In this document: piece after piece, positions 59,940-64,000 of the stretch
How positions within the stretch are numbered: position 1 is the first letter of the stretch
Layout: every line of letters starts with the position of its first letter
DNA from: JAZDFC01 sp043808235
GTDB taxonomy: Bacteria > Bacteroidota > Ignavibacteria > Ignavibacteriales > Melioribacteraceae
Assembly (NCBI GenBank): GCA_043808235.1
Contig: JAZDFC010000004.1
Span: 124,001 to 188,000 of the forward strand
Length of the DNA stretch: 64,000 bases
Direction: 5' to 3'
The notes under the pieces: model-generated
Told to the model about the DNA's origin: nothing
Databases searched by the model: none
What the model saw: only the letters and a program-made list of their open reading frames with translations
Position numbers and translations under genes: made by a program

Positions 59940-62366
59940 ATGAAATCAATTTCACAAAGTATATTGTTATTGCTTGGTATTTTTCTAAATATCTCATTAT
60001 GCCAGGTTCATGAAAAAGGTGTAGAGCTCATTGAATTGGATAAAGAGAGGCAAGGAACAATACGCGCTGTAGTCATTGGTATTTCGGAGTATCAAAATAT
60101 CGAATCACTTAACTATGCCGATGATGATGCAGTTGCTTTTTATAACTTCCTGATTTCACAAACCGGATATAAAATTGATGCTTCCTATATTCGACTTTTA
60201 CTGAATAATGAGGCAACACAGGGAAATATTTATCGTGAATTAATTTGGCTGATGGCAGAATCGGAGCCGTATGATGAAGCAATAATCTATTTTTCAGGAC
60301 ACGGTGATATAGAAACAGAAACTATCATTCAAAACGGATTTTTACTTGCATACGACTGTCCTAAATCGGTTTATTATGCGGGAGGCGCCATACAAGTTGA
60401 AAACCTAAAAGCATTCACTATGACGATGACCTCGAAAAATGTTAAGGTTATTTTGTTTGCCGATGCATGCCGTTCAGGTTTCTTAGCCGGCGGCATTAAG
60501 GGAGTGGAATTGACAAATGCCTCTCTTAAACAACAATGGCAAAATGAAACAAAAGTATTATCAAGCAAACCCGGAGAACTTTCTTACGAAAGTTCAAAAT
60601 GGGGAAATGGAAGGGGGGTTTTTTCATATTATCTTGTAAACGGTTTAGTGGGATTAGCTGATTCCGATAACGATAAGATTGTTACGGCATTCGAACTTCA
60701 GAATTATCTTTACACAAATGTTAAAAAAGAAACATATCCACTAAATCAGACTCCAATAATAACCGGTGATCCTGATGCGGATATTGGGAAAGTGGATCCG
60801 GTTTTATTTGCTGAGTATGAAGAACGAAAAAACAATCCAAACAGTGAATTGTTATCAGTTTTAGACACCGGGAAAGGATTTGAACTTGAGATCGATACAT
60901 TGTATAAAGTGGAGTATCACTCTTTCGATAAAGCGCTTAAAGAAAATCGGCTAATCGAACCCAAAGATGATTGTGCTTACTTTTATTATAAAAACTTACT
61001 TTTGTCAGGTGATGATAGGTTGATTAGATACATTAACAGAAATTTAGGCGCAGCTTTACAAAACGAAGCTCAAAAAGTTATAAATGCATATTTGGTTGAA
61101 GATTACTATGACTCTAATTCATATTTCAAAAATGCTTCTGAACTAATGAAAATTGCAATTGATCTGTTAGGCGAAAGTCACCCTTTATACAAATCTTATA
61201 AAGCACGTCAACTTTTTCTTGAAGCAAGAAGTTATGCTCATACCAACAAGGATTCTTTAAAGAAAGCAATATCTTTATTAGAAAGGTCGGTAGAACTGGA
61301 ACCAACAGCGGCTTATAGTTTTAATACTATCGGTTTGATGTACGCCGACCTGGGAAATATGTACGGTAATAACGAGGATATTAAGCAGTCAATTACATAT
61401 TTTCAAAAAACAATTGAATTTGCCCCTAAGTGGGTTATTCCATTTGCTAATATAATTAGCGCATATAACAATCTGCGAGATTACACGAGTGCAATCGCGA
61501 TGGGAGCTAAAGCCGTAGCGCTAAATCCAAAATATGTAAATACATATATTCTATTGGCTGAATCATTTGGTTTTATGGGAGAACGCGAAAAAGCAGTGTC
61601 GTATGCTGAAAAAGCCGTTGAGTTAAATCCAGACAACATTGATTCATGGATTGCATTAGGGGGCGTTTATAACATGTTTGGCGATTACAATAAAGCTCAA
61701 AATTATATCCAAAAAGCAATTGAACTGAATCCCGATATTTCTCTTGCCTATTATGTTTTAGCCAATACCTATTCCAATATGCAAGATTATCAAAATGCAA
61801 AAATCAATTACGAAAAAGCCATTAAACTGAATCCTGAAGATTATTCTTATTATTTCAATTTAGGCAATACTAATTTTTTAGGGTTATACGATTATAATGC
61901 GGCTCTTTATAATTACCAAAAAACATTGGAACTAAATCCAAATTATTCTGATGCAGTTTTAAATTTAGGTAATCTGTATTTTGTAATGGAAGTGTACGAA
62001 AAAGCAATGGAGAATTACATCAGATATGAAAAACTTGTTCCTGATGATCCTGTAGTTTACAATCTGAGGGCGAACCTATACGCAAAAATACGTGATTATG
62101 AAAATGCCATATCTCTTGCAACGAAATATTTAGAATTTAAAAATGATGATCCGGGCGGTTATTATAATCTTGCATGCTATTATTCGCTTGTCGGGAAAAA
62201 ATCCGAATCACTTGAATACCTTGAGAAATCTATCCAAAAGGGATTCGATAATTTTGAATATATTGAAAATGACACAGATCTTGATAATGTGCGAAACGAG
62301 GATAATTTTAAAATATTGATGGATAAGTATGAAAAACAAAAATTGCGCTCCGAGAAAAAAAATTAG
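59940..62366 (+). CDS. Secreted caspase-like (C14) protease with TPR domain
   Basis: The 808-residue protein has a signal peptide (MKSISQSILLLLGIFLNISLC) and a caspase-fold domain (about 40-270): AVVIGISEYQNIESLNYADDDAVAFYNFL. The catalytic His is His121 in YFSGHGD, and the catalytic Cys is Cys177 in LFADACRSGF. About 100 linker residues follow, then at least nine TPR hairpins (about 425-790), with repeats such as NPKYVNTYILLAESFGFMGEREKAVSYAEKAVELNPD. Prokaryotic caspase homologues cleave after basic residues or Asp, but most are cytoplasmic; an exported one is less usual. Targets are unknown. Confidence 0.93.
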   Translation: MKSISQSILLLLGIFLNISLCQVHEKGVELIELDKERQGTIRAVVIGISEYQNIESLNYADDDAVAFYNFLISQTGYKIDASYIRLLLNNEATQGNIYRELIWLMAESEPYDEAIIYFSGHGDIETETIIQNGFLLAYDCPKSVYYAGGAIQVENLKAFTMTMTSKNVKVILFADACRSGFLAGGIKGVELTNASLKQQWQNETKVLSSKPGELSYESSKWGNGRGVFSYYLVNGLVGLADSDNDKIVTAFELQNYLYTNVKKETYPLNQTPIITGDPDADIGKVDPVLFAEYEERKNNPNSELLSVLDTGKGFELEIDTLYKVEYHSFDKALKENRLIEPKDDCAYFYYKNLLLSGDDRLIRYINRNLGAALQNEAQKVINAYLVEDYYDSNSYFKNASELMKIAIDLLGESHPLYKSYKARQLFLEARSYAHTNKDSLKKAISLLERSVELEPTAAYSFNTIGLMYADLGNMYGNNEDIKQSITYFQKTIEFAPKWVIPFANIISAYNNLRDYTSAIAMGAKAVALNPKYVNTYILLAESFGFMGEREKAVSYAEKAVELNPDNIDSWIALGGVYNMFGDYNKAQNYIQKAIELNPDISLAYYVLANTYSNMQDYQNAKINYEKAIKLNPEDYSYYFNLGNTNFLGLYDYNAALYNYQKTLELNPNYSDAVLNLGNLYFVMEVYEKAMENYIRYEKLVPDDPVVYNLRANLYAKIRDYENAISLATKYLEFKNDDPGGYYNLACYYSLVGKKSESLEYLEKSIQKGFDNFEYIENDTDLDNVRNEDNFKILMDKYEKQKLRSEKKN

Positions 62367-62431
62367 AGAATAAAGCTATGAATATGATTCGTATCAAAAT
62401 TTTTTTAAATATTCGACAAGTTGAATATCTA

Positions 62432-63271
62432 TTACAGTACGCTTTCCTCCGAATAGTTTTTTATCCACTCATTAAGTTCAACTGAATTATTCCAGAAGAA
62501 TTCGAACAAGGCTCTGAATGCATCTACGATTATCTGTTGTTTAATTACGGACATGTATAATTCACCTCTCTTTGATAGCGGTTCTTCTTCCGCAATAAAT
62601 AAAGTTTTCCGATCAAAGATCATCATCTTTAACGGCAAGGAGGCCGCAATGTGAAAATGTCCGCCGCTCCTTTGAAGATTTTGTAAATCATCAATTATGT
62701 TAATATCGTCCGGTAGATTTATCTCATAAATCCATCTTTGAATGCCGCCCCTTTCGAGAATACCATGTTCGGCTTGATCCTGTTCTGCCATGCCTTCGTC
62801 TGTATTGTAAGCATAAGGTCTCCTTCCGAATCCAAGCAGCTCCTCGTTCGTTTTATTTACAAGTTCGAGATAATGATGATGAATATTGTCGTTGCCATGA
62901 ATTACTTCAAAATATTCCAATGGACTTGAAAGAATATCGGCTTTCCGGTAAAGGTCATTTATCTCTTGCTTAATTCCGTTTAACTTGCTCAATTTATCTT
63001 CAAGTTTGGTAAATGCCGATGATAAACCAATTTGCGGATCTATTATTTCATATCTGCGTCTTCGTCCCTCCTTTCTTTCAAGGCAGTATCCTCTTTTTAC
63101 TAAAGAATCCAGTACCAAATAAATTTTGTTCTGGGGGACTCCGGAGATTCTTTGTAAATCCGTTACAGAAGCATTACTTTTATTAAGAAGCGCAAAATAT
63201 ACTTTTGATTCCCGCTCACTCATCCCAATATCATTTAACGCCTGGATTATATTTGAATTTTCAAGAGTCAT
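62432..63271 (-). CDS. TrmB-family transcriptional regulator
   Basis: The 279-residue regulator has an N-terminal winged helix (about 8-80: GMSERESKVYFALLNKSNASVTDLQRISGVPQNKIYLVLDSLVKRGYCLERKEGRRRRYEII) typical of TrmB-like proteins, then a coiled-coil (about 85-115) and a C-terminal sensor-like domain ending in VELNEWIKNYSEESVL. TrmB proteins bind sugars in archaea; bacterial members are of unknown ligand. It stands divergent from no gene here: the next upstream gene, a methyltransferase, lies on the same strand 120 bp away. An inverted repeat lies upstream of its start. Confidence 0.87.
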   Translation of the reverse strand: MTLENSNIIQALNDIGMSERESKVYFALLNKSNASVTDLQRISGVPQNKIYLVLDSLVKRGYCLERKEGRRRRYEIIDPQIGLSSAFTKLEDKLSKLNGIKQEINDLYRKADILSSPLEYFEVIHGNDNIHHHYLELVNKTNEELLGFGRRPYAYNTDEGMAEQDQAEHGILERGGIQRWIYEINLPDDINIIDDLQNLQRSGGHFHIAASLPLKMMIFDRKTLFIAEEEPLSKRGELYMSVIKQQIIVDAFRALFEFFWNNSVELNEWIKNYSEESVL

Positions 63272-63306
63272 CTATCAGTCCAAAATTTATTTGTTGTTAC
63301 TTAATA

Positions 63307-63328
63307 ATATCTATTTACTAAAAGATAT
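63307..63328. promoter_or_regulatory. Possible operator of the TrmB-type regulator
   Basis: ATATCT (63307-63312) and AGATAT (63323-63328) form a 6-bp perfect inverted repeat with a 10-nt centre, 36 bp before the regulator start codon. The distance and form suit an operator, but no second copy is known. Confidence 0.35.
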
Positions 63329-63391
63329 GGAAATGCTGTTCGCCTTTAATTCCGATGAAGTGACCTGAGATATTTTGTGTGTCAACAATCA

Positions 63392-64000
63392 TTATGATTT
63401 TATTCCACTTACAACGGTAAAGAAAAGATTTGTCTCAAAGATCGGGGGAATACCGGCGTTGTTAAGTTCAATTTTAATTTTGTTAATTCCTTCTTTATAT
63501 TCTTGTTCGCTTAGCGCAGCAAGCTGCGAGGCTTGATCTTTTTGTAAAAATTTATCGTTTAAAACTTCTTCGCCAATATATTCCGAATGTATGTGTTCGA
63601 GAGTAGTTTCGGTTATCCCTGTAAATCCGGCTGAATTAAAGCAATCTCTCTGCACGTTTGTTGGGAGATATCTCTCTAAATCATACTCATATGTGCCGGG
63701 AAAATACTTGTAAATATACCAGTCATGCGCTTGATGAAACGGATCTAATTCCGCTATAAAAAAAATACCGTTAGATCTTAGCAACCGAAAAGCATTTTTA
63801 ATAAATTCATTTTTTTGTTTATAAAAGTGGAATGAGTTAATACACATTATCAAATCGAAATAATTTTCCCTCAACGGAAGGTTATCAGCATCGGCGCAAA
63901 GATGATTCAGATTGCGATTTATTTTGGTCGATTCTTTCAGCATCTCTATTGATGCATCGGCTCCGAAAATTTCAGGACAAAAATTCTTTGCAATGTTTAA
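63392..64000 (-). CDS. Class I SAM-dependent methyltransferase (5' end outside window)
   Basis: The frame is open from 63392 to the window edge (minus strand), and the ATG at 63943 is internal, since upstream codons continue the fold (CPEIFGADASIEMLKES). The visible part has the class I methyltransferase motif II/post-I regions: GADASIEML (acidic end of the second strand), ADADNLPLRENYFDLIMCINSFHFYK, and then FRLLRSNGIFFIAELDPFH. It resembles Methyltransf_11 enzymes. The acceptor is unknown. It is upstream of the TrmB-type gene on the same strand with a 120-bp gap. Confidence 0.85.
   Translation of the reverse strand, partial: LNIAKNFCPEIFGADASIEMLKESTKINRNLNHLCADADNLPLRENYFDLIMCINSFHFYKQKNEFIKNAFRLLRSNGIFFIAELDPFHQAHDWYIYKYFPGTYEYDLERYLPTNVQRDCFNSAGFTGITETTLEHIHSEYIGEEVLNDKFLQKDQASQLAALSEQEYKEGINKIKIELNNAGIPPIFETNLFFTVVSGIKS

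Noticed and set aside
62409..62428. Terminator between the caspase-like and TrmB genes
   Set aside because: ATATTC/GAATAT is only a 6-bp AT-rich stem with no proper T-run on the required side of either strand.

Overview
The window is AT-rich (by eye clearly below 45% GC), with closely packed bacterial genes. Genes are often joined by short overlaps (ATGA, TTGA, 10-26 bp), Shine-Dalgarno sequences are generally weak, and a few promoters fit the Bacteroidota form (TTG, about 20 bp, TAnnTTTG). Three things point to the Bacteroidota/Chlorobi superphylum, most likely a free-living Ignavibacteria-type organism: a type IX secretion C-terminal domain of the YPNPFNPTT class on an M28 peptidase, a GWxTD-domain protein, and many small outer-membrane beta-barrels ending in an aromatic or hydrophobic residue. 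This placement is inference from family content; no rRNA or other phylogenetic anchor gene was seen. No tRNA, rRNA, IS transposase, prophage or CRISPR array was recognised.

Layout. 1-5.8 kb: two secreted peptidyl-prolyl isomerases (a cyclophilin cut by the window edge, and an FKBP) facing away from each other, then three unrecognised envelope proteins. 5.9-9.3 kb: aroK-aroB and a secreted GHL10/DUF187 glycoside hydrolase. 9.5-37.6 kb: a nearly unbroken minus-strand block of housekeeping and envelope genes. It holds uvrA; an Mla-type ABC lipid transporter (mlaE-mlaF-mlaD); rnhB, yraN and a UbiA prenyltransferase; a BamA/TamA-like protein with a PfkB kinase; a GWxTD protein; rimO; a Glu/Leu-type dehydrogenase; a YtrA-type GntR regulator with an evident operator; an esterase; cdsA; a CPBP protease; a family 9 glycosyltransferase; a 3-methyladenine glycosylase; a family 2 glycosyltransferase; an LptE-like lipoprotein; a sigma-54 activator without a sensor domain; a metallo-beta-lactamase-fold protein; a SPOR protein; and miaB.

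37.9-43.8 kb: rpiA and a Gld-type ABC exporter (ATPase, permease, GldG-like, DUF4340), then a MORN-like repeat protein on the other strand. 44.4-49.2 kb: a secreted M28 peptidase split by a beta-propeller and carrying a T9SS tag, a site-2-type protease and a second M28 peptidase. 49.7-54.4 kb: a five-gene plus-strand cluster of envelope proteins (DUF1207, DUF2279, two barrels and a lipoprotein glycerophosphodiester phosphodiesterase). 54.6-64 kb: an N-terminal-nucleophile hydrolase, a DUF255 thioredoxin-fold protein, a small membrane protein, a SirB1-like protein, a thioredoxin lipoprotein, a secreted caspase-like protease with TPRs, a TrmB-type regulator and the 3' part of a methyltransferase gene.

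The most unusual signal is between the genes. Many intergenic gaps hold degenerate short-period repeats: strict 7-nt spacing at 9.86, 37.72 and 37.83 kb, mostly 7-nt at 15.5 kb, 8-nt at 15.56, 51.6 and 54.4 kb, about 10-nt at 47.6 kb. Others hold several families of short palindromes (12.76, 38.6, 49.4-49.6 and 58.0 kb). A composite cassette of five palindromes occurs twice, in the same order and orientation, on both sides of the T9SS-tagged M28 peptidase gene. These elements are not explained by the annotated genes and are the best candidates for something undescribed.
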